Source: Sulfurimonas sp. CG01_land_8_20_14_3_00_36_23 (GTDB taxonomy: Bacteria; Campylobacterota; Campylobacteria; Campylobacterales; Sulfurimonadaceae). From it: a stretch of DNA of 64,000 nt. A program made the translations under genes and the position numbers. Positions 8,831 to 18,768 of this stretch are shown in pieces; position 1 is the stretch's first letter, and the number at the start of each line of letters is the position of its first letter. The notes under the pieces are model-generated. The model did no database searches and had not been told where the DNA came from. It saw nothing but the letters and a program-made list of their open reading frames with translations. The stretch spans positions 18,276-82,275 of the forward strand of contig PETN01000073.1 of assembly GCA_002781365.1 (NCBI GenBank), read 5' to 3'.

Positions 8831-10072
8831 ATGGCACAAGTAAAAAATAGATTATCACCGTTTTTTGAAAATATAACTTTTGATAGAGAAGACAATGAAC
8901 TCGTCCTGAACTTTGGTCCTCAACATCCATCTGCTCACGGACAACTTCGTTTGATGCTTCACCTTCAACAAGAACAAATTATAAAAGCACATCCTGATGT
9001 AGGATACCTTCACCGTGGTATGGAGAAGATGGCTGAGAACATGATATACAATGAGTTCATGCCTACAACAGACCGTATGGATTATATTGCTTCTTCTTCA
9101 AATAACTATGGTTTTGCATTAAGCGTTGAAAAACTTATCGGTTTAGAAGTTCCTCGTCGTGCAAAAGTTATTCGTATGATGCTTTTAGAGATTAACCGTT
9201 TAATGTCTCACCTATTCTGGCTAGCAACTACAGCACTAGATATTGGTGCAATGACAGTTTTCCTTTTTGCGTTCCGTGAGAGAGAGTATCTTATGGATAT
9301 TATCGAGGGATATTGTGGAGCTAGACTTACACATGCAGCAATTAGAATTGGTGGTGTTCCTTTAGATATTCAAGATAGCTTTATTGAGCAACTAAGAACA
9401 TTCTTAGATAAACTTCCAGCGAATATTAAAGATTATGAAGATTTACTTGATACGAACCGTATCTGGTTAATGAGAATGGAAGAAGTTGGTACTATTTCTA
9501 AAGAGATGGCACTTTCATGGGGTTGTACAGGTCCAATGCTTCGAGCTTCAGGTGTTGCTTGGGATATTCGTAAAGAGGAGCCTTATGAGTTATACGATGA
9601 AGTAGAGTTCAATGTTCCTTACTCTGATAAGGGTGATAACTTTGCACGTTACCGTATCTACATGGAAGAGATGAGAGAATCTGCAAAAATTCTTTATCAA
9701 ACAATTGCTATGTATGAAGAGTGTGTAAAGAAAAATGAGACTGAATTAATGGCGCATGCACCTAAATATATCTCTGCTCCTAAGCTTGATATTATGACGC
9801 AAAACTACTCTTTGATGCAACATTTTGTTCTCGTAACACAAGGGATGAGACCTCCTGTTGGAGAGGTGTATGTAGCAACTGAATCACCAAAAGGTGAACT
9901 TGGTTTCTTCATCAACTCTCAAGGTGGACCATACCCATACAGACTTAAACTTCGTGCTCCATCATTCTGGCACACAGGAATTTTAACTGACCTTTTACCA
10001 GGTCACTATATTCCAGATGTTGTTTCTATTATAGGAACTACAAACATCGTATTTGGTGAGGTTGATAGATGA
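8831..10072 (+). CDS. nuoD: NADH-quinone oxidoreductase subunit D (49-kDa)
   Basis: The 413-residue 49-kDa subunit forms the quinone-reduction pocket with NuoB and is related to the large subunit of NiFe hydrogenases. The signature [12 protein letters not shown] lies near residue 25; its His and the downstream Tyr are the quinone-binding residues. [11 protein letters not shown] and [16 protein letters not shown] are also diagnostic. The C-terminus ([12 protein letters not shown]) is normal. The stop TGA overlaps an ATG that opens a short linker ORF. Confidence 0.97.
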   Translation: MAQVKNRLSPFFENITFDREDNELVLNFGPQHPSAHGQLRLMLHLQQEQIIKAHPDVGYLHRGMEKMAENMIYNEFMPTTDRMDYIASSSNNYGFALSVEKLIGLEVPRRAKVIRMMLLEINRLMSHLFWLATTALDIGAMTVFLFAFREREYLMDIIEGYCGARLTHAAIRIGGVPLDIQDSFIEQLRTFLDKLPANIKDYEDLLDTNRIWLMRMEEVGTISKEMALSWGCTGPMLRASGVAWDIRKEEPYELYDEVEFNVPYSDKGDNFARYRIYMEEMRESAKILYQTIAMYEECVKKNETELMAHAPKYISAPKLDIMTQNYSLMQHFVLVTQGMRPPVGEVYVATESPKGELGFFINSQGGPYPYRLKLRAPSFWHTGILTDLLPGHYIPDVVSIIGTTNIVFGEVDR

Positions 10073-10173
10073 TGAGCGTAAGAAAAAGCAAACTGCTTTG
10101 TTTTTTTAGCGAAGAAAGCAGAAGTGATGTGCGTAGCACCACTGTAGCTCAATTGGTTAACGGAGTTAAGTAA
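10069..10173 (+). CDS. 34-codon linker ORF between nuoD and nuoX, ending in tRNA D-arm-like sequence
   Basis: An open frame of 34 codons begins at ATG 10069 inside the nuoD stop. It ends with TAA at 10171-10173, which overlaps the ATG of the next gene (TAATG). The 100-bp gap is therefore fully bridged by coupled translation. The peptide is basic and Ser-rich with no recognised domain. The DNA holds a small hairpin (AAAGCA 10085-10090 with TGCTTT 10094-10099, then seven T at 10101-10107). Bases 10145-10159 are identical to a canonical tRNA D-arm (TAGCTCAATTGGTTA). It may be only a translational bridge; whether the peptide matters is unknown. Confidence 0.4.
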   Translation: MMSVRKSKLLCFFSEESRSDVRSTTVAQLVNGVK

Positions 10174-10394
10174 TGAAAAGATATGATTTAAGACATTTAA
10201 AAAAACAATTTGAGCCAAGAATGAAAGAAATTTTGGATTCTCATAAAGCAGGCGAAGTTGCAATATTTTTATTTGAAGTAGGTGATTTTACACCTATTCA
10301 AAGATCAGCTGACTTAGTAAAAGAGTGTGGATATGAGTTAATGAACTCTCTAAAATTTAACGAAGTCGATTGGACTATCGTTTGCAAAAAGTAA
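10173..10394 (+). CDS. nuoX: NuoX-like small subunit replacing NuoE
   Basis: A 73-residue soluble protein in the place where other bacteria have NuoE. Campylobacter and Helicobacter encode a protein of this size in the same operon position (Cj1575c, HP1264), which has been proposed to connect a non-NADH electron donor to complex I. The sequence (YDLRHLKKQFEPRMKEILDSH at the start) has no 2Fe-2S cysteine set, unlike true NuoE; its only Cys residues are in KECGYE and VCKK. Name and role rest on position and size as recalled for these relatives. Confidence 0.7.
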   Translation: MKRYDLRHLKKQFEPRMKEILDSHKAGEVAIFLFEVGDFTPIQRSADLVKECGYELMNSLKFNEVDWTIVCKK

Positions 10395-10404
10395 GAATTG
10401 AGTT

Positions 10405-12399
10405 TTGAGTAAAGTTTATTTTTCTACTTGGAATGGGGAGCTTATAAATAATGTAGGCAAACCAGAAGAAGAGTGGGAAGAATCAGCATATAATCTCCCT
10501 GCGCAATATGATAGCCATCGTGAGTCGAAAGCCTTTATCGGTTGGGATGGTGTTTCATTATTTAACGCAGATGTAGATGTAATACGCCTAGCTATGGAAT
10601 ATGCTGCTCAGTACCAAGAGTATTCTGAGGCATGTGGAAGATGTGCACCTGGAAGATGGGGTGGCAGAATCCTCTATGATCAGCTTGATAAAATAGCGCG
10701 TGGCGAAGGAAATATAGCTGATTTAGACCACTTGAGAGAGATTGGTAAAAGTATGCAACTAACTTCTAAATGTGAGATAGGTAAAACAGTTCCAAATCCT
10801 ATAATTGATTTAATGAATCACTTTGAGGATGAGTTCTTAGATTGTATTAACAATCAAAAACCATCGAAACATTATAATGAGAGTGTTGGATATATAGCTA
10901 AAATAACTGCACCTTGTACAGATGCATGTCCTGCACACGTAGATATACCTGCCTATATTGAAGGTGTAAGAGATTTAAAACTTGAGGACTCTTTAAAAGC
11001 AACACGCCAAACTATGCCACTTGCACATGTTTGTGGTCGTGTTTGTCCTCATCCATGTGAAGATGCGTGTAGAAGAACGAACCTTGATGCGCCTATCGCT
11101 ATTATGGAGTTAAAGCGTATCGGTTCTGATTATGAAACAGATCATGGTTTTGGTTTTTTTCATCCAATGAAAAAGGCAAAAAGCATAGGTAAAAAAGTGG
11201 CTGTTATCGGTGCTGGACCTGCTGGTCTTACAACTGCTTATTACCTTGCTGCAGATGGTGTTGAAGTAGATGTTTATGAAGAACTTCCTGTTCTTGGTGG
11301 TGAAGTTGCAGTGGGTGTTCCTGAGTATAGAATGCCAATTGATAAGTACAATCAAGATATAGAGTGTGTTCGTGATATGGGCGTAAACTTTATCACCAAC
11401 TCAAAAATAAATGCAGATGATATGCGAAGATTTGAGACAGAGTATGATGCGACTATGGTTGCAACTGGAACACGTATCTCTAAAAAAATCCGTTGTGACA
11501 ACGAAAGACCAGAGATAGAGGGTTATTGGTCAGCGATAGAGATGCTTGACCAAATCAATCTTTGGGAAAAATATGGCATCGGAAAGAGAGTTGATTTAAC
11601 AGGTAAAACGCTTGTCTGTGTCGGTGGTGGATTTACTTCTATGGACGTTGTAAGATGTGCTATCCGTGCGAATGCTAAAAAAGTCTATATGATTTATCGT
11701 AGAGATGAGAAAACCATTATTGGAAATACAACTTACGATGAGTATCATGAAGCAGTGGAAGAGGGTGTTGAATTTCTTTTCCACTCTGCCGTTGATAAGA
11801 TGATTGATGAAGGAGATGTTTTAAAATCTCTTTTAGTGGATAAATATGAACTTGTGCCAGATCCAGATGGTGGGCGTCCTCAACTTCTGAAAATTGAAGG
11901 AGAGTCATATATGATTGAGACTGATTATTTAATTCCTGCTGTTTCACAGGATGCGGATTTGAGTCTTTTGCCTCCTGAGTGGTCGATTGAGATGACATCA
12001 TGGGCAACGATAAAAACAAATGGTAAAGATTATATGACATCACGAAAAGGTATCTTTGCTTCAGGGGATTGTGAATATGGTCCAATGACGATTGTGAATG
12101 CAGTCGGGCAGGCGAAGCGTGCCGCTTCTGTTATGACAAGATACCTGCAAACAGGTGAAATAAGCTTAAGTGATGATGAGATTATGGAAGACCATCTTCG
12201 TAAGCTTCGTGTCTATGATAAAAAAGAGAAAGTGAGCGGATGGTTACCTGGTGTGCCACGTGCAAAAAGTGCCGTACTGAGTGTAGATGAACGAAAATAT
12301 AATAACAAAGAGGTTAATTTTGGTTTTTCACAAGAAGAGGCTATCTCAGAGGCTGAGCGTTGTATGCGATGTTATTATATCGCTATGATAGCAACGTGA
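10405..12399 (+). CDS. FAD-dependent oxidoreductase subunit replacing NuoF (NuoF C-terminus fused to GltD-like module)
   Basis: This 664-residue protein occupies the nuoF position but lacks the FMN- and NADH-binding domain of NuoF. Residues 1 to about 150 resemble only the C-terminal 4Fe-4S part of NuoF (EACGRCAPGRWGG). The rest is like the small subunit of glutamate synthase: a Cys-rich block (CTDACPAHVDIP, CGRVCPHPCEDACRR), an FAD motif GAGPAG around residue 270, and a second Rossmann motif CVGGGFTSMDV around residue 407. It probably passes electrons from a ferredoxin, flavodoxin or NAD(P)H-type donor to the NuoG clusters. The start is TTG 10405 with a weak ribosome site. Donor identity is not determinable here. 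Confidence 0.8.
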   Translation: MSKVYFSTWNGELINNVGKPEEEWEESAYNLPAQYDSHRESKAFIGWDGVSLFNADVDVIRLAMEYAAQYQEYSEACGRCAPGRWGGRILYDQLDKIARGEGNIADLDHLREIGKSMQLTSKCEIGKTVPNPIIDLMNHFEDEFLDCINNQKPSKHYNESVGYIAKITAPCTDACPAHVDIPAYIEGVRDLKLEDSLKATRQTMPLAHVCGRVCPHPCEDACRRTNLDAPIAIMELKRIGSDYETDHGFGFFHPMKKAKSIGKKVAVIGAGPAGLTTAYYLAADGVEVDVYEELPVLGGEVAVGVPEYRMPIDKYNQDIECVRDMGVNFITNSKINADDMRRFETEYDATMVATGTRISKKIRCDNERPEIEGYWSAIEMLDQINLWEKYGIGKRVDLTGKTLVCVGGGFTSMDVVRCAIRANAKKVYMIYRRDEKTIIGNTTYDEYHEAVEEGVEFLFHSAVDKMIDEGDVLKSLLVDKYELVPDPDGGRPQLLKIEGESYMIETDYLIPAVSQDADLSLLPPEWSIEMTSWATIKTNGKDYMTSRKGIFASGDCEYGPMTIVNAVGQAKRAASVMTRYLQTGEISLSDDEIMEDHLRKLRVYDKKEKVSGWLPGVPRAKSAVLSVDERKYNNKEVNFGFSQEEAISEAERCMRCYYIAMIAT

Positions 12400-12412
12400 G
12401 AGGGTGCAATGA

Positions 12413-14644
12413 ATGATTAATTTTGTAATTAACAATATTCCAGTAATCGCACAAAAAGGCGAGTCTATTCTTCAGGTAGCAAGACGCGAGGGTATCTACA
12501 TCCCTACAATGTGCTATTTAGCAAAAACAACGCCAAACGCTTCATGTAGAATGTGTTCTGTAGAAGCAAAAGGGGTGGATGGCTTTGTATTGAGTTGTAA
12601 TACTCCTCCGATAGAAGGTCTTGAAGTAACAACGGATTCAGATGCACTCTATAAAGAGCGTCAAAATATTATGAAGCTTTATAATGTAAACCACCCTTTG
12701 CAATGTGGCGTTTGTGATAAGAGTGGCGAGTGTGAACTTCAAAATAAAACTTTAGAGTTCTCAGTAGCAGAACAATCTTTTGCAGCAAAAGAGCAAAAAA
12801 GAAAGAAGAAACAGTGGGGTGTTTTGAGTTATGACCCTTATCTCTGTATTTTATGTGAAAAATGTACGGCTGTTTGTAATGAAGTTGTAGGGGCAGAAGC
12901 ACTCTACATTAAGCCAGGTGGATATAAATCTGCGATAGACAATGACTACGCACAATGTATTCAGTGTGGAGAGTGTATCGCTGTTTGTCCAGTTGGAGCT
13001 ATGGCAAGTTCAGATTTCAAATATAACTCAAACGCATGGGAACTCAAAAAAGTTCCTTCTGCATGTGCACATTGTAGTAGTGCATGCTCTTTAAATTATG
13101 AAGTGAAACATGTTGGAGTGGGTGCGCACGAAAGTGAAAAAATTATCTATAGAGTTACAAATGAGCATGACCATGACTCACTTTGTGGGGCTGGAAGATT
13201 TGGTTTTGATTTTGAAAATCGTGTGACTGCAAAAGATGAAAAAGCTTTTTCAAATGTTCTTAAAGCTTTTGAATATGCAAAAACGATTCGTTTTAGTTCA
13301 ATGATTACGAATGAAGAGGCGTATATCCTTCAAAAGCTCAAAGAGAAGCATGGTTATAGACTTATAAATGATGAAGCAAGAGCGTATCAGAAGTTTATTC
13401 AAGCCTACTCTTTGGCATGTGGAAACTCTTTGTATAGTGCTAACCTTGATTTAATATCTAAGAGTGATTATGCAGTTACTTTGGGGTGTTCAATATCAAG
13501 TGATAATCCTATGGTTCGTTTTGCTCTGGCTCAAGCTGTGAAAAGAAATAAAGCATATGTCGCAATGATGCACCCAATCGAAGATGAGAGTATTAGAAAT
13601 ATTGTAAGCCAACATTTTAAGCATGAAGTAGGCTCTGAAGAGGGACTTTTGGCAATGTTGTGTGAGTGCTTTGTAAATGTTGAGGGTAAAAAAGAGCATC
13701 AAGATTTCTTTGATTCACTCGATGGCGGTTACATCAGTGGTGAGAGTAGTATCGGGGAAGAGGAGTTTGAGTTATTAGCAGGGAAGAAAAATCGTAAGAA
13801 AGCACCTGTTTTGATTCTTGGTGCTGACCTTTACGCACACCCAAGAGCAGAAAATATTGCAAAAATGGCTGGTGTTCTAGACCGTTATAGTGATTTTTCT
13901 GTTTTAATTATTCCAAGTGATACGAACACTTTGGGTGTCTCTCTTATCTGTGAACTTGATGAGGAAGCACTCTCTCCTGTTATTGCATACAATGCTTTTG
14001 GAGATACTGTTTTAAGTGCACTTGGAGAGGGTGACTTGGATATGCCAGCACTCAATCAGCAAGAGGGAACTTTTACATCTATCGATAAAAAAGTTGTTCC
14101 ACTCAATGCAGCGCTTCCTTACCAAGGGTATGAGCTTAGCGATATTTCAAATAAGCTAGGTGTGAAGTGTGTCAATGTCATTGACTTTACATCGAAGTTA
14201 CCTCATGAAAAAGGGTACAAAGCGATTGCATTTGATGATTTACCAAATTACTATCTTAATAGTGGTATTCAAGTGAGAGGCTATCTATTAGATGCAAAAG
14301 AGGTAAAAGAGGAGATATCTTTAGAAGAGATCTCCGATATAAAAGAGTTTAACGGAACTGTAATATACAGTTGCAATCCTAATATGCAATTCAACCTTTT
14401 TACAGATAAGGCTGAAATTATTGTTGACAAGGCACTCTTGAAAGGTTCGAAGCAGTTTGCGCAAGCTGCTAAAATCAAAGGTGGAGAAAATGTTGAATTT
14501 ATGCTTGATGGGAAACTATTATCAAGAAAATTTCAAATAGATAATAAGCTTAAGGGGATGATAGCTTATAACGCTAATTTTGATTTAGGTCAAAGAAGTT
14601 CTTTATACCGATATCAACAAATTCAATTAGAGAGGGTCCAATGA
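12413..14644 (+). CDS. nuoG: NADH-quinone oxidoreductase subunit G, first copy
   Basis: A 743-residue iron-sulfur subunit of the peripheral arm. In order it shows a 2Fe-2S ferredoxin domain (CYLAKTTPNASCRMC, then Cys in LSCNTPP), the His-Cys3 motif HPLQCGVCDKSGEC, two ferredoxin-like 4Fe-4S sets (CILCEKCTAVC and CIQCGECIAVCPVGA) and an N7-like site (CAHCSSAC). A degenerate molybdopterin-oxidoreductase domain follows. AGAGGGTGCA precedes the ATG, and the gene overlaps the second nuoG by four bases (ATGA). Residues 335-342 are encoded by DNA containing a 12/13 copy of the dispersed 13-mer. The paralogue next door suggests a split or specialised electron path. Confidence 0.93.
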   Translation: MINFVINNIPVIAQKGESILQVARREGIYIPTMCYLAKTTPNASCRMCSVEAKGVDGFVLSCNTPPIEGLEVTTDSDALYKERQNIMKLYNVNHPLQCGVCDKSGECELQNKTLEFSVAEQSFAAKEQKRKKKQWGVLSYDPYLCILCEKCTAVCNEVVGAEALYIKPGGYKSAIDNDYAQCIQCGECIAVCPVGAMASSDFKYNSNAWELKKVPSACAHCSSACSLNYEVKHVGVGAHESEKIIYRVTNEHDHDSLCGAGRFGFDFENRVTAKDEKAFSNVLKAFEYAKTIRFSSMITNEEAYILQKLKEKHGYRLINDEARAYQKFIQAYSLACGNSLYSANLDLISKSDYAVTLGCSISSDNPMVRFALAQAVKRNKAYVAMMHPIEDESIRNIVSQHFKHEVGSEEGLLAMLCECFVNVEGKKEHQDFFDSLDGGYISGESSIGEEEFELLAGKKNRKKAPVLILGADLYAHPRAENIAKMAGVLDRYSDFSVLIIPSDTNTLGVSLICELDEEALSPVIAYNAFGDTVLSALGEGDLDMPALNQQEGTFTSIDKKVVPLNAALPYQGYELSDISNKLGVKCVNVIDFTSKLPHEKGYKAIAFDDLPNYYLNSGIQVRGYLLDAKEVKEEISLEEISDIKEFNGTVIYSCNPNMQFNLFTDKAEIIVDKALLKGSKQFAQAAKIKGGENVEFMLDGKLLSRKFQIDNKLKGMIAYNANFDLGQRSSLYRYQQIQLERVQ

Positions 14645-17139
14645 GTGAAAAAATTACGATAAATATTGATGGCAAAGAGGTAATAACTCAAGAGGGTGAG
14701 TTTATCTTAACTGCCGCTAGAGCAAATGATATCTATATACCTGCTATATGTTATTTAACAAGATGTAGTCCCACATTAGCATGTCGTATCTGTCTTGTTG
14801 AGGCAGATGGGAAACAGGTTTATGCATGTAATGCTAAAGCTAAAGATGGCATGAATATTACTACTTCTACAGAAACTATAGTGACTGAACGCCGTGCAAT
14901 CATGGAAGTGTATGATGTCAATCATCCTCTCCAATGTGGTGTTTGTGATCAGTCAGGAGAGTGTGAACTTCAAAACTATACACTTGAAATGGGTGTAGAT
15001 TCTCAAAGTTATGCGATTAAAGATGTAGATAGAAGTAGTAAGGATTGGGGACATCTGCACTATGACGCATCACTTTGTATTGTTTGTGAAAGATGTACAA
15101 CTGTTTGTAAAGATATGATTGGGGATAATTCACTTAAGACTGTAGCTCGTGGTGGGGATCCACTGGATGCAGAGTATAAAGAGAGTATGCCAAAAGATGC
15201 TTACAGCATGTGGAATAAACTTAACAAGTCTATTATAGGTTTAACAAGTGGCGAAGAGATGCTTGATTGTACCTCTTGTGGAGAGTGTGCTTCTGTTTGT
15301 CCTGTCGGAGCTTTGGTGGATACACAATTTATGTATAAATCAAATGCTTGGGAATTAAAACAAATTCCTGCTACATGTGGGCACTGTTCTGCTGGATGTC
15401 AAATAACATATGATGTAAAACATACAGATATTGCAAATCCTGAAGATAAAATTTATCGTGTAACAAATGAGTGGAACTATGTCTCTTTATGTGGTGCGGG
15501 TCGTTATGGATTTGATTATGAGAACAGAGTAGATGCGAAAGATGAAGTAGCATTTACAAATGCAATAGAAGCTTTTACAAAGGCAGACACTATTGAGTTT
15601 ACATCTACTATAACAAATGAAGAGGCATATCTCCTTCAAAAGTTAAAAGAGAAAAATGGGTATAAACTTGTAAATAGCGAAGCTAAAGCTTTTCAAGCTT
15701 TCTTGAGAGAGTACAGTCAAGTAAGTGGTACAACACTTTATGGAAGTGACTTAAAAGCAGTTCATAACTCAAACTTTGTTATCTCTGTTGGTGCTGCACT
15801 CAAAAGTGATAATCCAAATGCAAGATATGCATTGAACAACTCTGTTACAGTAAATAAAGGTGCCGGAATCTATTTTCACCCTGTAAGTGACCCAGTTGTA
15901 GAAGGTATGGGTAAAAGTATTATGAGTGTTACACATGCTCCTCTTCAAGAAGAAGCAGTTATGTATCTCATTCTTGACCTTTTTGCTGACAAGTCAAAAC
16001 TACCAAGCTCTTTAGTAGAGTACTTAGCATCATTTCACTCTCTTAAGACAGTTGTTGTAGAAGAGACTGTTAAAGAGAAAACAGTAGAAATTGTTCAAGT
16101 TACAAAACTAAATGAAGAGACTGGCGTAGAAGAGATTTTTGAAGAAGAGAAATCTGTGATGGTTACTAAGAAAATCCAAAAAGATGTAGAAGTGGATGAG
16201 AATCGTCTTTTAGCAATGGTTGGGGCATCTGATAAATTTACAGAAGAGTTAGAGAAAAACTTAAACAAAAAAGATACTTTCGCTCTTATTGTAGGGCCAG
16301 ACTTTTATACACATCCAAACGCTAAAAACCTTGCGCGTTTAGTTGCATTGGTTGAAAAATATAGTGCATTGAATGTAACAATGATTCCTAGCTTAACAAA
16401 CTCCCTTGGTGTAGCACTTATCTGTGAGCTAGATGATGCAAGAGGTTCTTACACAATCGGTTATAATGTAGAAGCTGACTTTACGCTCTCCGCTTTAGGT
16501 GCAGAGATTAAAAAAGATTTAGATATGCCAGCGATAAATCAACAAGAGGGAACACTTACAAGTGTGAACAAACGTGTGAATCCTACGAATGCGGCATTGG
16601 CATACAAAGGTTATGAGTTAAATGATATAGCAAATGCATTGGGGATTAAATCTGATAATATTATAGATTATACAGTTTCCTTGCCAGCGGCGAGTGGTTT
16701 TAAAGCGCAAGAGTTTGATAGCTTGCCAAATCATTATGAAAACGATGGCTCTGAAGTTCGTGGTTATGTATTAGAAAACGTAGCTGTGAACCAAAGTGGT
16801 GATGAGAGTGTAGAGGCGTTGAGTGAGATGAAATTAGATGGAACACTCATCTACCTTGCAAATCCTGTAAGACAATTTAGTGCATTTACTAACAAAGCAA
16901 CAAATCTTAATGAGGTAAGTGGGCTTTACATGAGTCCAGAGCTTTTAAGTAAATCTGAGTTGAGTGAGGGGGAGAGCGTGAAAGTCAAAAATGAGTTTGG
17001 TGAGATAGTTGTTACAATCATCAGTGACAATAAAATCGCTGGGGATATAGCAATCTTACCAACATTTGATTCTAAATTAAATTCAGAGGCACTGTTTAGT
17101 TCTTATCGCTTTGCAACAGCTTCAATAGAAAGGGTGTAA
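14641..17139 (+). CDS. nuoG: NADH-quinone oxidoreductase subunit G, second copy with charged insertion
   Basis: An 832-residue paralogue of the preceding gene with the same order of cluster motifs: CYLTRCSPTLACRIC, HPLQCGVCDQSGEC, CIVCERCTTVC, CTSCGECASVCPVGA and the N7-like CGHCSAGC. It is longer mainly because of a Val/Glu/Lys-rich insertion of about 60 residues around positions 470-530 (EETVKEKTVEIVQVTKL and onward), predicted as exposed and strand- or coil-forming. Both copies keep all ligands, so neither looks like a decaying duplicate. Two complete NuoG proteins in one operon imply an extended iron-sulfur chain, or alternative complexes. Confidence 0.93.
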   Translation: MSEKITINIDGKEVITQEGEFILTAARANDIYIPAICYLTRCSPTLACRICLVEADGKQVYACNAKAKDGMNITTSTETIVTERRAIMEVYDVNHPLQCGVCDQSGECELQNYTLEMGVDSQSYAIKDVDRSSKDWGHLHYDASLCIVCERCTTVCKDMIGDNSLKTVARGGDPLDAEYKESMPKDAYSMWNKLNKSIIGLTSGEEMLDCTSCGECASVCPVGALVDTQFMYKSNAWELKQIPATCGHCSAGCQITYDVKHTDIANPEDKIYRVTNEWNYVSLCGAGRYGFDYENRVDAKDEVAFTNAIEAFTKADTIEFTSTITNEEAYLLQKLKEKNGYKLVNSEAKAFQAFLREYSQVSGTTLYGSDLKAVHNSNFVISVGAALKSDNPNARYALNNSVTVNKGAGIYFHPVSDPVVEGMGKSIMSVTHAPLQEEAVMYLILDLFADKSKLPSSLVEYLASFHSLKTVVVEETVKEKTVEIVQVTKLNEETGVEEIFEEEKSVMVTKKIQKDVEVDENRLLAMVGASDKFTEELEKNLNKKDTFALIVGPDFYTHPNAKNLARLVALVEKYSALNVTMIPSLTNSLGVALICELDDARGSYTIGYNVEADFTLSALGAEIKKDLDMPAINQQEGTLTSVNKRVNPTNAALAYKGYELNDIANALGIKSDNIIDYTVSLPAASGFKAQEFDSLPNHYENDGSEVRGYVLENVAVNQSGDESVEALSEMKLDGTLIYLANPVRQFSAFTNKATNLNEVSGLYMSPELLSKSELSEGESVKVKNEFGEIVVTIISDNKIAGDIAILPTFDSKLNSEALFSSYRFATASIERV

Positions 17140-17142
17140 TAT

Positions 17143-18132
17143 ATGGATACAGCATATTTAATAGAAACAGTCATAAAAATCGTTGTTATTTTACTTGTAT
17201 TTTCTGCTTTAGCGGGAATTGGAACCTATTTCGAAAGAAAGGTTCTTGCATTTATGCAACGTCGTTTAGGGCCAATGAATGTTGGACCTTATGGATTACT
17301 GCAAGTTGCTGCAGATGGGATAAAACTCTTTACAAAAGAGGATATTATTCCTGCAAATGTAGTTACGCGTATATTTAAAATTGCACCAGTCATTACAGCT
17401 GCTACAGCCTTTTTGGCAGCTGCTGCGATTCCTTTTTTACCGCAGTTTACACTTTTTGGATACACAGTCCATCCAATAGTAGCAGATGTAAATATCGGTA
17501 TATTATATATCTTAGGAATCATGGGAGTTGGCTTATATGGTCCACTTCTTGGTGGTATGGCATCGGCAAATAAATTTGCACTACTCTCAGCGGCTCGGGC
17601 TGCTGCTGTGTTTATCTCGTATGAAGTAGTAACAGGTTTGTCTATTTTAGCACCTATTATGATGGTCGGTTCACTCTCATTAATTGATTTTAATAATTAT
17701 CAGGCTGGAGGAATCGGAGATTGGATTATTTGGTCTCAGCCTGTTGCTTTTATACTCTTTTGGATTGCTGCTTTTGCTGAAACTGGTCGTACACCATTTC
17801 ACTTAATCGCAAATGATCATGAGATTATTGATGGTTTTGGTACAGAGTACTCTGGTATGAGATGGGGTCTTTTCTTTATTGGTGAATATGCAAATATGTT
17901 CTTTATCTCTTTTGTTATTCCATTACTTTTCTTAGGTGGATATGGAGATGGAAGTTTTTTAGGTGCTTTAGCTTTACTTGGAAAAATGGCATTTTTCTTC
18001 TTTTTCTTCTTGTGGACAAGAGCTGCTTGGCCAGATATAAGACCTGACCAATTGATGTGGTTATGTTGGAAAGTTTTAATGCCGTTAGCAGTGATTAATG
18101 TTGTAATCACTGGTTTTGTGATGATGTTTTAA
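17143..18132 (+). CDS. nuoH: NADH-quinone oxidoreductase subunit H
   Basis: A 329-residue membrane subunit with about eight helices that, with NuoB and NuoD, encloses the quinone tunnel and connects to the proton pumps. Diagnostic loops are FERKVLAFMQRRLGPMNVGPYG near the N-terminus (seen as FERKVLAFMQRR and GPMNVGPYGLLQ), GRTPFHLIANDHEI, and the C-terminal WTRAAWPDIRPDQLM. It starts 3 bp after nuoG. Length and motifs are normal. Confidence 0.96.
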   Translation: MDTAYLIETVIKIVVILLVFSALAGIGTYFERKVLAFMQRRLGPMNVGPYGLLQVAADGIKLFTKEDIIPANVVTRIFKIAPVITAATAFLAAAAIPFLPQFTLFGYTVHPIVADVNIGILYILGIMGVGLYGPLLGGMASANKFALLSAARAAAVFISYEVVTGLSILAPIMMVGSLSLIDFNNYQAGGIGDWIIWSQPVAFILFWIAAFAETGRTPFHLIANDHEIIDGFGTEYSGMRWGLFFIGEYANMFFISFVIPLLFLGGYGDGSFLGALALLGKMAFFFFFFLWTRAAWPDIRPDQLMWLCWKVLMPLAVINVVITGFVMMF

Positions 18133-18142
18133 GGGGATATGA

Positions 18143-18757
18143 ATGAATAATGAGCAATTTAATAACAGAAATGTTACCGATGGCTACTATTTAGTAGATA
18201 TTGAAGATTATCCTACCGATGGTTGGGGTAAATTTAAAAGAGTAGTCAAAAGAACGTTTAGAGTTGAACTTTTTGTTGGACTTTGGGTCGTTCTTCGTGA
18301 GATGATTAAGTTTGATATTCACACAGTGAGTTATCCTGCTGAAAAGATGCCAATTGGTCCTCGTTATCGTGCTGTGCATGAGATGAAAAGATTGTGGGAG
18401 TCTGATACTGAGAGATGTATCGGTTGTGGACTTTGTGAAAAAATCTGTATCTCTAACTGTATTAGAATGGACACAAAAATAGATGAAAATTCTCGTAAAG
18501 TAGTAAGTGAATACAGTATCAATCTTGGTCGTTGTATCTTCTGTGGTTACTGTGCTGAAGTTTGTCCAGAGTTAGCAATTACACATGGTGGCGAGTATGA
18601 AAATGCAAGTGAGCAGAGAGAACATTTTATTATGTTTGAAGACATGTTAACGCCTATAGACAAGATGAAAGATGGTAAGCAGTTGGAATTTGAAGGTTTC
18701 GGCGCGATTACCCCACATGAAGATGAGCGTGTTAAAAAAACACCTCTAGCGTATTAA
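18143..18757 (+). CDS. nuoI: NADH-quinone oxidoreductase subunit I (two 4Fe-4S clusters)
   Basis: A 204-residue peripheral-arm protein carrying clusters N6a and N6b, which relay electrons from NuoG to NuoB. The two motifs are [15 protein letters not shown] and [15 protein letters not shown], spaced as in the 23-kDa (TYKY) family. AAGGGGAT precedes the ATG. A tail of about 45 residues after the second cluster is usual in this group. Confidence 0.96.
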   Translation: MNNEQFNNRNVTDGYYLVDIEDYPTDGWGKFKRVVKRTFRVELFVGLWVVLREMIKFDIHTVSYPAEKMPIGPRYRAVHEMKRLWESDTERCIGCGLCEKICISNCIRMDTKIDENSRKVVSEYSINLGRCIFCGYCAEVCPELAITHGGEYENASEQREHFIMFEDMLTPIDKMKDGKQLEFEGFGAITPHEDERVKKTPLAY

Positions 18758-18768
18758 GGAGTTAGGTT

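Noticed and set aside
10139..10172. Possible tRNA gene between nuoD and nuoX
   Set aside because: Only a D-arm-like stretch is present. There is no matching acceptor stem, anticodon arm or T-arm downstream, which is nuoX coding sequence.
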